Source: VGWB01 sp964480945
GTDB lineage: Bacteria; Bacteroidota; Ignavibacteria; UBA10030
Reading direction: 5' to 3'
Assembly: GCA_964480945.1 (NCBI GenBank)
Contig: CAYZRX010000042.1
Span: 1 to 31,129, forward strand
Length of the DNA: 31,129 nucleotides
Shown: piece by piece, positions 22,685 to 30,966 of the stretch
Layout of the letters: every line of letters begins with the position of its first letter
Position numbering within the stretch: the first letter of the stretch is position 1
Notes under the pieces: generated by a model
What the model was told of the DNA's origin: nothing
The model's database searches: none
Seen by the model: the letters and a program-made list of their open reading frames with translations, nothing else
Program-made: the position numbers and the translations under genes

Positions 22685-24112
22685 TCACTCCTTCTCCCAT
22701 TCAGTGTGAAACGTGCCCTTGGCGTCGACCCGCTCATAGGTGTGGGCTCCGAAATAGTCACGCTGGGCCTGGATAATATTGGCCGGCAGCCAGGCGCTGC
22801 GATAGGCGTCGAGATAACCCAACGAAACCATCAGCCCCGGGCCGGGCACCCCCAACTCAGCCGCCCAGCAAACCACCTGACGCAAATCTTCCTGATGCTC
22901 GATAACGGTGTGCGACAATTTGGGATCCAGCAGCAAATTCGGCAGATCACGCCTCGCGTGGAACGCTGCGCAGATGTCTTCCAGCAACGCGGCGCGGATG
23001 ATGCAGCCACCCCGCCAGATCCGCGCCACGGCTTCAAGATCGAGGTGATACTCGTATTTGTCTGAAGCAACCACCAGGAGCGCCAGCCCTTGTGCGTAGG
23101 TCATAATCATCCCGGCAGAGAGTGCGCGGCCCAGTTGCGTGAGGAACATCTCGTGATCGCCGGTGAACCGCCCCTGGGATCGCTGATAAATCCCGCTGGC
23201 CTGCTCACGTTCTTTCGCGAACATTGACACGTCCCGCATCGCGACCGCCAGGTCGATCGTCGGGATCGGCACCTGCAATTCCATCGCGCTTTGTGAGGTC
23301 CACATGCCTGTGCCTTTTTGCTTGGCCACATCGAGGATTTCGTCGATCAGTCGCTTGCCGGTCTTCTCGTCCTGTTTGGAGAAAATATGGCTGGTGATCT
23401 CCACCAGATAGCCATTGAGTTCTCCCTTGTTCCACAAAGCATAGACCTCGCGCATTTCATCGTCGTTCAAGCCCAAACCGCGTTTCATCAGATCGTAGGT
23501 CTCGGCGATCAATTGCATGACACCGTATTCGATGCCGTTGTGGACCATCTTCACGAAGTGCCCGGCTGATCCGGGGCCCAGCCAGGTCACGCACGGTTCA
23601 CCTTTGACCTTCGCAGCTGCAGCTTCAAAGATGGGACGCACCAGCTCGTAAGCCCCTTTCGGCCCGCCAGGCATGATGCTCGGTCCATGACGCGCGCCTT
23701 CTTCACCGCCCGACACACCTACGCCGAGAAATTGAATGCCTTCTGCCAGCATGTGGCCGGCACGCAAGTCGGTGTCTTTGAAGTAGGAGTTGCCGGCATC
23801 GATGATGAGATCGCCCTTGTCCAAGTGCGGCAACAAATCCTTGATGACCGAATCCACAGGAGCGCCGGCGGGCACCAGCATCATGATTGCGCGCGGGCGA
23901 CGGAGCAAAGCGATGAACTCTTTGATATCTGCTGCCCCGTGAGCATCGCGCTTCCCGGATTCCTGGCGCAGGGCCGCGACCTTGGCCGGATCCTTGTCAT
24001 ACCCCGCGACGGAGAAGCCGTGGTCAGCCATGTTCAGCACGAGATTACGCCCCATGACGCCCAAGCCGACCATGCCGATTTCATGCCGTTGTTGTGGTTG
24101 CGCATTGCTCAT
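22685..24112 (-). CDS. gnd: 6-phosphogluconate dehydrogenase, decarboxylating
   Basis: An enzyme of 475 residues in the long, homodimeric bacterial class. It shows the NADP fold GMVGLGVMGRNLVLNMADHG (13-32), LGVGVSGGEEGARHGPSIMP, the active-site helix GHFVKMVHNGIEYGVMQLIA and the C-terminal FGAHTYERVD tail that reaches into the partner subunit. It converts 6-phosphogluconate to ribulose 5-phosphate with release of CO2 and NADPH. The ATG at 24110-24112 follows GGAG eight bases upstream; the frame is open to 24160 but no site supports an earlier start. It is the first gene of the tight gnd-zwf-ppgK-HAD unit, preceded by a 176-base gap that carries a DUF2934-like remnant. Confidence 0.97.
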   Translation of the reverse strand: MSNAQPQQRHEIGMVGLGVMGRNLVLNMADHGFSVAGYDKDPAKVAALRQESGKRDAHGAADIKEFIALLRRPRAIMMLVPAGAPVDSVIKDLLPHLDKGDLIIDAGNSYFKDTDLRAGHMLAEGIQFLGVGVSGGEEGARHGPSIMPGGPKGAYELVRPIFEAAAAKVKGEPCVTWLGPGSAGHFVKMVHNGIEYGVMQLIAETYDLMKRGLGLNDDEMREVYALWNKGELNGYLVEITSHIFSKQDEKTGKRLIDEILDVAKQKGTGMWTSQSAMELQVPIPTIDLAVAMRDVSMFAKEREQASGIYQRSQGRFTGDHEMFLTQLGRALSAGMIMTYAQGLALLVVASDKYEYHLDLEAVARIWRGGCIIRAALLEDICAAFHARRDLPNLLLDPKLSHTVIEHQEDLRQVVCWAAELGVPGPGLMVSLGYLDAYRSAWLPANIIQAQRDYFGAHTYERVDAKGTFHTEWEKE

Positions 24113-24163
24113 GGTTTTGTCTCCAGATCGGTCTGCAAAAATTGGCTGATTTATTTTCAATTT

Positions 24164-24283
24164 TCATGCTTTCGAAGATATTAGCCGCGCCGTACGCGTC
24201 TGTTTATTTATGGGTTCATCGTTCCGAATCTGCCGCTCCGCCTGCCCCAAGTCCTGAACTGCTCGTCTGCCCTGGCCTGCCAA
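24164..24283 (-). pseudogene. DUF2934-like module remnant
   Basis: A stop-to-stop frame encodes QGRRAVQDLGQAERQIRNDE, closely similar to the C-terminus of the H+-ATPase (GRAVQDWEKAEQEIRKDE). The similarity also holds at DNA level (for example AGCAGTTCAGGA and CAGATTCGGAA). There is no start codon; the frame is opened by a TGA at 24284-24286, only three bases before the YihY gene ends at 24289, and in a different frame from it. It is either a frameshifted C-terminal extension of the YihY protein or a piece of a duplicated ATPase end. Confidence 0.55.
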
Positions 24284-24288
24284 TCACC

Positions 24289-25140
24289 TCAGCTTGGCCC
24301 TCTCATTCTTTTGGAGTAGACGCTGATGAAAACCGCCCCAAAGAAAAAGATCTGGGTGGACGCAAACACCCAGATCATGATCACTATCAAAGATCCCGTC
24401 GTCCCATAGAGGGAATCGAAGGACACCCAGCTGAAATAAAGCGTCAGAAAAAACTTGCCCAGCGCAAAAAGGCCTGACGTCAGAACCGCCCCCGGCCACA
24501 CGTCTCGCCAACGCAGTTGACGAGACGGTATCAATTTGTAAATTCCTCCGAAAAAGAGCGTAAAAAGGGCCAGAGAGCTAGTCAGGCTGGCGGCTTTCCA
24601 GAGGGCGGCGCTGCCCAATCCAGGAAGAACCGTCCCAAAAATCCGGCTGGCGGCTCCGATCCCCGCATCAAGCAGGACGAAGGCCAGAATGAAAAGGCCG
24701 GCGGCTAGGATCATGAGCACTGGCGCCACGGTAGATTTGAAAAATCCGTGCCAACTTGGTCGGGTTTTGACGGGCACGTCCCAAATGAGATCGAGTGACA
24801 CCCGGAGCTGAATAAACACTTGCGAGGCACTATAGAGAAGCACAAGTATACTGAACGTGGTCAAGGTCGCCAAACCCGAACCATGAGCAGGAAGCAGCCA
24901 TTCCCGGACAAGGCCTGCCACGTGCGGGCTGAGAACGGCATCCAGCTGCGCCATCACTTGGGCTTTCGCGACGACGTGGCGCAGCAGACCAATGAGGATG
25001 ACCAGCAACGGCGTTGCCGAGAGAATCGCAAAAAAGGCCAGCCCCCCCGCCAAAAGCTCCGGCCGGACATCCCTCCATCGCCGGAAGGTTTCCCTCAGGA
25101 GCGTGCCGTATTCTTCAAGTTTAACGATGCGAGTTTTCAT
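24289..25140 (-). CDS. YihY/BrkB-family inner-membrane protein
   Basis: The protein has 283 residues and about six transmembrane helices. Family motifs are readable in order: an N-terminal amphipathic part, LLAGGLAFFAILSATPLLVI, the SASQVFIQLRVSLDLIWDVP segment, LFGGIYKLIPSRQLRWRDVW in slightly varied form, GALFALGKFFLTLYFSWVSF-like text and LIVIMIWVFASTQIFFFGAV. The family was once annotated as ribonuclease BN, which is incorrect; its role is unknown, with links to envelope and stress functions. The ATG at 25138-25140 overlaps the stop of a 48-codon ORF by four bases. A DUF2934-like remnant follows the stop in another frame. Confidence 0.9.
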   Translation of the reverse strand: MKTRIVKLEEYGTLLRETFRRWRDVRPELLAGGLAFFAILSATPLLVILIGLLRHVVAKAQVMAQLDAVLSPHVAGLVREWLLPAHGSGLATLTTFSILVLLYSASQVFIQLRVSLDLIWDVPVKTRPSWHGFFKSTVAPVLMILAAGLFILAFVLLDAGIGAASRIFGTVLPGLGSAALWKAASLTSSLALFTLFFGGIYKLIPSRQLRWRDVWPGAVLTSGLFALGKFFLTLYFSWVSFDSLYGTTGSLIVIMIWVFASTQIFFFGAVFISVYSKRMRGPS

Positions 25141-25283
25141 GTCAATTCTACCTCGGTCGCCCTTTCGGGTGCCAGTTTTAACCGGGGATTAGATTCAGGA
25201 TCCTGCGGAAATACGCCTTCAATCCCGGCATCGATTTGGGGGCTTTCAGCTGGTCGGCATTGGGTTTCATAAATGGGCTTCAT
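25137..25283 (-). CDS. Possible 48-residue protein overlapping both neighbours
   Basis: The ATG at 25281-25283 lies inside the last codons of the H+-ATPase gene, with AGGAG nine bases upstream, and the stop overlaps the YihY start in ATGA. The product is acidic and Pro-rich (SPQIDAGIEGVFPQDPESNP, then RLKLAPERATEVEL), soluble and unlike any domain I know. The double overlap and good ribosome binding site favour real translation as a coupling peptide. Its length and lack of a family make this uncertain. Confidence 0.45.
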   Translation of the reverse strand: MKPIYETQCRPAESPQIDAGIEGVFPQDPESNPRLKLAPERATEVELT

Positions 25284-27870
25284 CTTTCCGAATCTCCTGC
25301 TCTGCTTTCTCCCAATCCTGAACTGCTCGACCGTCCTGGCGGCCTCGCTGCTCGTACAGTTCATAGGCACGCTTGGCGATCTGCGGCGTCACATCGGACG
25401 GTGTCTTGGCCTTGGCGGGATCAAAAATCCGATACGCGAGCAGTTTCACGCGGTCATTCAAGAGGAACCACAGCAGCGCATAGCCCCACACGAGCCCGGC
25501 CCAACCCCAGCCCAAGGGCGTCATAAACAACCCATAAACCGCGATCAACGTCGCCACTATTTGCGTGCCGAGCACCGCTATCCATAGAACCCGCGCGGGT
25601 CGTATGGACCAGAACGGGCCGCGCGTGCGCGTGAGAAAGATCGTCAGATGTCCCGCCACGGACAACTTCAAATACATGAGCGTCTGAATGTGCGCATGGT
25701 CGAGATGAAAGACGCGCTCTCCTAGATAAAACAATCCGAAGGCGGCAACGACACCGATGACGCCCAGCACCGTGGAGATTCCCAGCACCATGCGCATGTT
25801 CCAGGCCTCAGGCTTATCCTTGTAATGAACATTGTCATACGCGATGGACAAGATTGCTCCGTCGTTGAGCAACGCCAGCATGACGATCATCACTGCGGTC
25901 ACCGGATAGAAATTAAACACCAGGATCGCCAGCGTCATGAAGAACAGCACCCGCAGCGTCTCTGCGATGCGGTAGATCGCGTAGCTGTTCATCCGCTGAA
26001 AAATTCTTCGGCTCTCCTTGATGGCGTCAATAATCACCGACAGTCCGGGCGTCGTCAGCACGATGGAAGCCGCCGCGCGCGCCGCGTCCGTCGCGGCCGA
26101 AACGGCGATGCCGCAGTCGGCTTTCTTCAGCGCGGGGGCGTCATTCACCCCGTCGCCTGTCATGCCGACGATGTGGCCGGATTTTTGCAGTACATCCACA
26201 ATGTGGAACTTGTGTTCGGGGAAGACCTGAGCGAACCCGTCAGCATTCTCGATGGCTTGGGCCACCTCTGCGGTCTCATCATGTTTGACGTCGCCCAACC
26301 CGCCTGCATCGAGGATATTTGTGCCCATGTCTAACTTTTTGGCGGTCTCCTTGGCGATGGCTAGTGCATCGCCCGTCACCATCTTGACCTTCACGCCCAT
26401 TGCAAGCGCGGTCGCGATGGTTGCCTTGGCATCTTCGCGCGGAGGATCGAACAAGGGCAACACGCCGATAAACTGCCATTGCCCGTCCCCTTCGGCCCGC
26501 GCCACGCCTAACGATCGAAAACCGCGCGCCGCAAATTCGTTGACCGCTTTCTCGACAGGAGGCTTGACCTGGCCAGCATTGGCGGCCAATTTCAAAATCA
26601 CCTGCGGCGCACCCTTCGTTACCTTGAACGTCTTTCCGTCCTTGCTTTTGACGGTGGCCTCGGTACGTTTATGCACCGGGTCGAACGGCTGGAAGTGAAC
26701 CACATCATAAGCCTTCAAAGCCTCTTTGTCTTTTAGTCCCCCCAGGACGGCCAGATCAATGGTGTCGTTATTGTCCGCGCGCGATGCCAGCGCGCCATTG
26801 AGGATCACTTGACCAGCGGAAACATTGTTCACGCTAAACGGATCGCCCAGCGTGAGCTTGTTCTGGGTCAGGGTACCGGTTTTATCTGCACAGAGTACGT
26901 CTACGCCCGCCAATTCCTCGATGGCCACCAACTTGCTCACAATCGCCTTTTTCCGGGCGAGCAGACGCGCCCCGACCGCCATCGTCACCGACAACACTGT
27001 CGGCATCGCCACGGGGATCGCAGCCACGGTCAGCACCAGGGCAAACTGCAACGTCGAGAGGATCGGGTCGCCGCGCAAGATCGCGACGGTAATAATCGTC
27101 GCCACAAGAGCCACCGCGAGGATGATCAGGTAGTCGCCGATCTTCAAAACCGCCTTTTGAAAATGGCTGACGGTGTGGGCTTCCTGCACCAATTGCGCCG
27201 TCTTGCCGAAGTAGGTCTTTTCGCCTGTAGCATAGACCATTGCGCCAATTTCGCCCTGGCGAATGATCGAACCGGAAAACACTGCCTCGCCAGTTTTGCG
27301 CGTGGCGGGCAAAGATTCGCCTGTCAATGCAGACTGATCCACTTCCACCGGGTCGCCGTCCAACAAGCGCGCATCCGCGGGCACAATGTCGCCCAGGCGC
27401 ACGCGGATGACGTCGCCCGGCACAAGCTCACGCGCCTCCGGGGTGGTCCACTTCCCGTCACGTTTCACCCGGGCCTTGATCGCCAGTTTGGCCTTCAGGG
27501 CAGCGATGGCGTTACCCGCCTCGCGTTCTTCCCAGAACCCGACTACGGCGTTGGCAGCAAGCAAAACGAGGATGATGAAAAAATCCGGCCAGTGCCCGAC
27601 CACGCCGGACAGAATCACCGCCACCTCAATCATCCACGGGATGGGACCCCAAAAATAGGAGAGGAATTTCAGGAATGGATTGGTCTTCTTTTCTTCAATC
27701 TCGTTCGGCCCATATTGGGTCAGCCGTTTCTGCGCCTCGGCTTGAGTGAGGCCGTCCGGCGACGATTCCAATTTTTTCTCCACTTCCACCAGGGGGAGGG
27801 ATTTCAAATCGTCCTTTGCATCGGGCTTCGATGCGGGATTGTCTTTGGTTGCGTGTTCGTCTTCATTCAT
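25267..27870 (-). CDS. P3A-type plasma-membrane H+-ATPase with C-terminal DUF2934-like module
   Basis: This is a P-type ATPase of 867 residues. The actuator motif is TGES (183-186), the phosphorylation site Asp329 in CADKTGTLTQNKLT, and the hinge TGDGVNDAPALKKADCGIAV. The P3A signature PVAMPTVLSVTMAVGARLLA (about 286-305) and about ten membrane helices mark it as a proton pump rather than a Ca or K pump. Such pumps export H+ at the cost of ATP and are found in stress islands of several bacterial phyla. The last 38 residues (IAKRAYELYEQRGRQDGRAV, then QDWEKAEQEIRKDEA) form a DUF2934-like module not present in typical P3A pumps. AGGA eight bases before the ATG supports the start. Confidence 0.95.
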   Translation of the reverse strand: MNEDEHATKDNPASKPDAKDDLKSLPLVEVEKKLESSPDGLTQAEAQKRLTQYGPNEIEEKKTNPFLKFLSYFWGPIPWMIEVAVILSGVVGHWPDFFIILVLLAANAVVGFWEEREAGNAIAALKAKLAIKARVKRDGKWTTPEARELVPGDVIRVRLGDIVPADARLLDGDPVEVDQSALTGESLPATRKTGEAVFSGSIIRQGEIGAMVYATGEKTYFGKTAQLVQEAHTVSHFQKAVLKIGDYLIILAVALVATIITVAILRGDPILSTLQFALVLTVAAIPVAMPTVLSVTMAVGARLLARKKAIVSKLVAIEELAGVDVLCADKTGTLTQNKLTLGDPFSVNNVSAGQVILNGALASRADNNDTIDLAVLGGLKDKEALKAYDVVHFQPFDPVHKRTEATVKSKDGKTFKVTKGAPQVILKLAANAGQVKPPVEKAVNEFAARGFRSLGVARAEGDGQWQFIGVLPLFDPPREDAKATIATALAMGVKVKMVTGDALAIAKETAKKLDMGTNILDAGGLGDVKHDETAEVAQAIENADGFAQVFPEHKFHIVDVLQKSGHIVGMTGDGVNDAPALKKADCGIAVSAATDAARAAASIVLTTPGLSVIIDAIKESRRIFQRMNSYAIYRIAETLRVLFFMTLAILVFNFYPVTAVMIVMLALLNDGAILSIAYDNVHYKDKPEAWNMRMVLGISTVLGVIGVVAAFGLFYLGERVFHLDHAHIQTLMYLKLSVAGHLTIFLTRTRGPFWSIRPARVLWIAVLGTQIVATLIAVYGLFMTPLGWGWAGLVWGYALLWFLLNDRVKLLAYRIFDPAKAKTPSDVTPQIAKRAYELYEQRGRQDGRAVQDWEKAEQEIRKDEAHL

Positions 27871-27955
27871 AGGGGGTATCCTGTCATTTCATGGCCAACA
27901 GTTCACTTTACCGGCGGTTCGTGAACGGCTGATTGTTTTCACCATTGCTATCGTT

Positions 27956-30097
27956 CTATCGTTTCAGTTTCAGCAACCGCGCATTGATGGCCACGATCAC
28001 TGTGCTCGCAGACATCAATACCGCACCCAGGGCGGGAGTGAGCAGCACGCCCCAAGTGTAGAGCGCACCGGCCGCCAGCGGAATGGCAACGACGTTGTAG
28101 CCCGTGGCCCAGATAAGGTTCTGAATCATCTTCCGATACGTAGCGCGAGAAAGTTGTACAATGGACACAACATCCATCGGATTGCTCCGCACCAGAATCA
28201 CGTCGGCGGTTTCGACCGCCACATCCGAGCCCGCTCCGATTGCTATGCCCACATCAGCTTGCGCCAGCGCCGGGGCATCGTTCACTCCATCGCCGGTCAT
28301 GGCTACCAACACTCCGCGAGATTGGACCTCTTTCACTTTGGCTGCCTTGTCCTGGGGCAGAACTTCGGCAAAGTATTCATCCATTCCGACCTGGTCCGAG
28401 ACCCATTTGGCCGTCGCTTTATTATCGCCGGTGAGCATCATGCAGCGGATGTTCAGTACCTTAAGGGCGTCGATGGCTTGCTTCGCCTCTGGTCGGACGA
28501 TGTCGGCGAGGGCAATCGCACCTTTCACTTTTCCATCGAGAAGAACAAACACGACGGTCTTGCCTTGCGCTTGGAGAGGTTCTACTCGCTTGTCCGTGAA
28601 CGCGATATTCTGATCGCGTAGGTAGCCGGGACTCACCACCTTGACCTCTTTGCCTTCGACTCTGCCTTCGGCGCCTTTGCCCGGGATACTTTTGAAGTTC
28701 TCGACAGGAAGCCTCTTTTCCGAAGAAGCGGCGATTGCCTTGGCGATAGGATGTTCGGAATTCGCGTCCACAGAAGCCGCGTACTTGCGCAGCGTTTCTT
28801 CGTCCATGTCTTGCGATAGTACCAGGGTGTCGGTCACACCAAAGCGCCCCTCGGTAAGTGTACCGGTCTTATCGAAAATAACGGCCTGCAGTTTTCGGGC
28901 GCCTTCGAAAGCAACGCGATTACGAATAAGCAGGCCGTTGCTCGCGGCCAAGGCGGTAGAGACCGCCACAACCAAAGGCACAGCAAGGCCCAATGCATGC
29001 GGACAGGTAATGACCATGACGGTAACGGCGCGTTCGATAGCGAAGGCGAACTCCTGGTTCATAAATACCAGCCAAACCACCAGGGTGAGCGCACCGCTGC
29101 TCAAAGCAATGATTGTCAGCCACATCGCAGCCGTGTCGGCGAGGTTTTGAGTTTTCGATTTGCTTTCTTGTGCCTGTTTGACAAGGTCGATGACCTGGGA
29201 CAGGAATGAATCCTTGCCTGTACCTTTGACATCGATGGTCAGCGAACCCTCCCCGTTGATGGAACCGCCGATGACCTTGCCGCCAGTCTTTTTGTGTGCC
29301 GGAGTTGATTCCCCGGTAAGCATCGCTTCGTTGACCGAGCTTTCGCCCCCTACGATGACACCGTCAGCGGGGATTTTCTCGCCCGGTTTGATCAGGACTT
29401 TGTCACTCACGGCCAGTTCACCGAGAGGCACGTCCTTCACGCTGCCGTCGGGCATGAGTTTGTGGGCATCGGAAGGCATGAGTTTCGCCAATTCCTCCAG
29501 AGCCTTCGAAGCACCCATTACCGATTTCATCTCGATCCAATGACCCAGCAGCATGATATCGACGAGGGTGGCCAACTCCCAGAAGAACGTTTTACCGGTG
29601 AGACCGAATACCACGGCGCTGCTGTAGCAATAGGCGGTTGTGATAGCGACGGCAACAAGCGTCATCATGCCGGGACGGAGGGATTTGAGTTCCCTGATCA
29701 AACCTTTCAGGAACGGCCAGCCACCATACCAGAAAACCGCAGAAGAAAGACCGAACAGAACATAGAGGTCACCAGGGAAACGGATGATTTCACTCAGCCC
29801 CACCAATGTTTGAAGCAACGGCGAAAGCACGAGAATCGGCAGAGTCAAAACCAGGGAGATCCAAAACCGTTTCCGGAAGTCCGCCGCCATGTGTGCATGG
29901 TGGTCGTGATGGCCATGATGGTCTGGATGCTCGGCCCCGGTATGCTTTAGCATAGCTTCCGCCTCCGACCAATTCTGCTTGGCGTGTCCTTGCGGACGAC
30001 CCTCTTTCAGATAGATGTCGTACGCCTTCTTTGCCACTTCGTCCTGCTCCGGCTTGGTTTCGGCTTTATTGTGGCTGGCGTGTTCGTGTTCCTTCAT
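27956..30097 (-). CDS. copB: CopB-type (P1B-3) heavy-metal-translocating ATPase with N-terminal DUF2934-like module
   Basis: The ATPase has 713 residues from ATG 30095-30097, with GGAG seven bases upstream. The N-terminus carries a DUF2934-like module (VAKKAYDIYLKEGRPQGHAK, about 21-40) and a His-rich segment (about 56-69: HPDHHGHHDHHAH). It lacks the usual Cys-containing HMA domain. The transport motif is CPH (365-367), typical of P1B-3 pumps for Cu(II) or Ag(I). Other motifs are TGES (261-264), DKTGTLT with Asp409, SEHPIAKAI and MTGDGVNDAPALAQADVGIA. It would export copper or silver from the cytoplasm. It sits 85 bases upstream of the H+-ATPase gene. The metal is inferred from the CPH motif, not measured. 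Confidence 0.93.
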   Translation of the reverse strand: MKEHEHASHNKAETKPEQDEVAKKAYDIYLKEGRPQGHAKQNWSEAEAMLKHTGAEHPDHHGHHDHHAHMAADFRKRFWISLVLTLPILVLSPLLQTLVGLSEIIRFPGDLYVLFGLSSAVFWYGGWPFLKGLIRELKSLRPGMMTLVAVAITTAYCYSSAVVFGLTGKTFFWELATLVDIMLLGHWIEMKSVMGASKALEELAKLMPSDAHKLMPDGSVKDVPLGELAVSDKVLIKPGEKIPADGVIVGGESSVNEAMLTGESTPAHKKTGGKVIGGSINGEGSLTIDVKGTGKDSFLSQVIDLVKQAQESKSKTQNLADTAAMWLTIIALSSGALTLVVWLVFMNQEFAFAIERAVTVMVITCPHALGLAVPLVVAVSTALAASNGLLIRNRVAFEGARKLQAVIFDKTGTLTEGRFGVTDTLVLSQDMDEETLRKYAASVDANSEHPIAKAIAASSEKRLPVENFKSIPGKGAEGRVEGKEVKVVSPGYLRDQNIAFTDKRVEPLQAQGKTVVFVLLDGKVKGAIALADIVRPEAKQAIDALKVLNIRCMMLTGDNKATAKWVSDQVGMDEYFAEVLPQDKAAKVKEVQSRGVLVAMTGDGVNDAPALAQADVGIAIGAGSDVAVETADVILVRSNPMDVVSIVQLSRATYRKMIQNLIWATGYNVVAIPLAAGALYTWGVLLTPALGAVLMSASTVIVAINARLLKLKR

Positions 30098-30157
30098 AAG
30101 AAAACTCCTGTCTTCATTTCTAGGTTCATTCATCAACACCGAGCGACTGCGCCCCGA

Positions 30158-30529
30158 TCAGGGCCGCGACACTTCGTCGATCCACTTTCGCGCCTCAGCG
30201 GCACCCGCCTGATCGAAATATCGGATCGTCGCCCTCGTGAATGGCTTGCAGAACGTCGCCATGCCGTGTTGCCACTTCTTTTCTCCAACCATCGCAATTT
30301 TCTCGATGTCGGCGAAGTGTCTGACGGCAAACTTGCCATCTTCCCACAGCGCGCTGGCTTCCCAGCCGTGGAAGCCAGTCATATCGAACAGCAGGCTCAA
30401 TTTTCCGTGCCGAAGCAAAAGTCGCTCGAACTCCGGCACAAAGTGTTCGTAATCTGCCTTGACCAACTTCCCGCTGACGTGAATCGCAAACACTTTGCCG
30501 CCGTTTTCTTCATTGAATTCAATGGGCAT
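30158..30529 (-). CDS. SpoIIAA-like STAS-domain protein
   Basis: The 123 residues match the SpoIIAA-like branch of the STAS superfamily. An N-terminal strand (KVFAIHVSGKLVKADYEHFV) leads to the helix PEFERLLLRHGKLSLLFDMT, the segment GFHGWEASALWEDGKFAVRH, the strand KIAMVGEKKWQHG and the final amphipathic helix AEARKWIDEV. These proteins lack the phosphorylatable serine of anti-anti-sigma factors and are often found with stress genes; some bind lipids. AAAGGAG about seven bases before the ATG supports the start. It is 60 bases upstream of copB and probably in its transcript. No partner anti-sigma gene is visible. Confidence 0.88.
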   Translation of the reverse strand: MPIEFNEENGGKVFAIHVSGKLVKADYEHFVPEFERLLLRHGKLSLLFDMTGFHGWEASALWEDGKFAVRHFADIEKIAMVGEKKWQHGMATFCKPFTRATIRYFDQAGAAEARKWIDEVSRP

Positions 30530-30655
30530 GGGGTGCTCCTTTCGATTGGATTGAGGTTACGACCAAACCGGCCTGCGATAGCTTTTGGGAGCCGGGTGCC
30601 GTTTGTCAATACATCTTCTCTGACTTTTTTGGTTGCACAACGCTATGGGAATCCA

Positions 30656-30880
30656 TTATTTTCCAGCGGCACCTGACTGCACCTGCATCTGCCGGTTGCG
30701 AGACAGAGATCCGAAATCTTCACTCATGACATAGACAACAATAGCTGCGAAGATCAACACTACGCCAACCCAGACTCGCCAGTCCTTATGTGCATATCTC
30801 CAGTAAGGACCGTTCCGGTGTTCACCACCGTCGCTCTTCGACTCTCCGTGCAAGTGGTGATCCTCATCAAAATTTCCCAT
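30656..30880 (-). CDS. Small His-rich single-span membrane protein
   Basis: This ORF of 74 residues has a hydrophilic, His-rich N-terminus (NFDEDHHLHGESKSDGGEHR), an aromatic segment (PYWRYAHKDWRVWVGV) and one membrane helix (VWVGVVLIFAAIVVYVMS). A short polar tail follows. The composition is clearly protein-like and similar small proteins accompany heavy-metal efflux genes, which fits copB two genes away; the His residues suggest metal contact, an inference. It is probably inserted with the N-terminus in the cytoplasm given the basic residue before the helix. There is no strong ribosome binding site before the ATG at 30880. The gene lies 126 bases upstream of the STAS gene. Confidence 0.65.
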   Translation of the reverse strand: MGNFDEDHHLHGESKSDGGEHRNGPYWRYAHKDWRVWVGVVLIFAAIVVYVMSEDFGSLSRNRQMQVQSGAAGK

Positions 30881-30966
30881 TGGTTTGATTCTTTCTCATA
30901 TACATCCCAAACGAGCTCGGTGTACTGTTCTACCGACGGTGATGTTGCGTTTAGTCCGGCGGTGCG

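Noticed and set aside
22160..23065. A 301-codon plus-strand ORF opposite zwf and gnd
   Set aside because: It lies antisense to two certain genes with strong family motifs and has no recognisable domain; long antisense frames are expected in GC-rich coding DNA.
24289..25140. Ribonuclease BN
   Set aside because: Old annotation of the YihY/BrkB family; the protein is an integral membrane protein without nuclease motifs.
26809..27924. A 371-codon plus-strand ORF opposite the H+-ATPase
   Set aside because: It is the antisense shadow of a highly conserved ATPase; its His/Arg-rich content reflects reverse reading.
27901..27926. Terminator between the two ATPase genes
   Set aside because: GTTCAC/GTGAAC can pair, but the stem is only six bases, the loop has 14 and no T-run follows on the minus strand.
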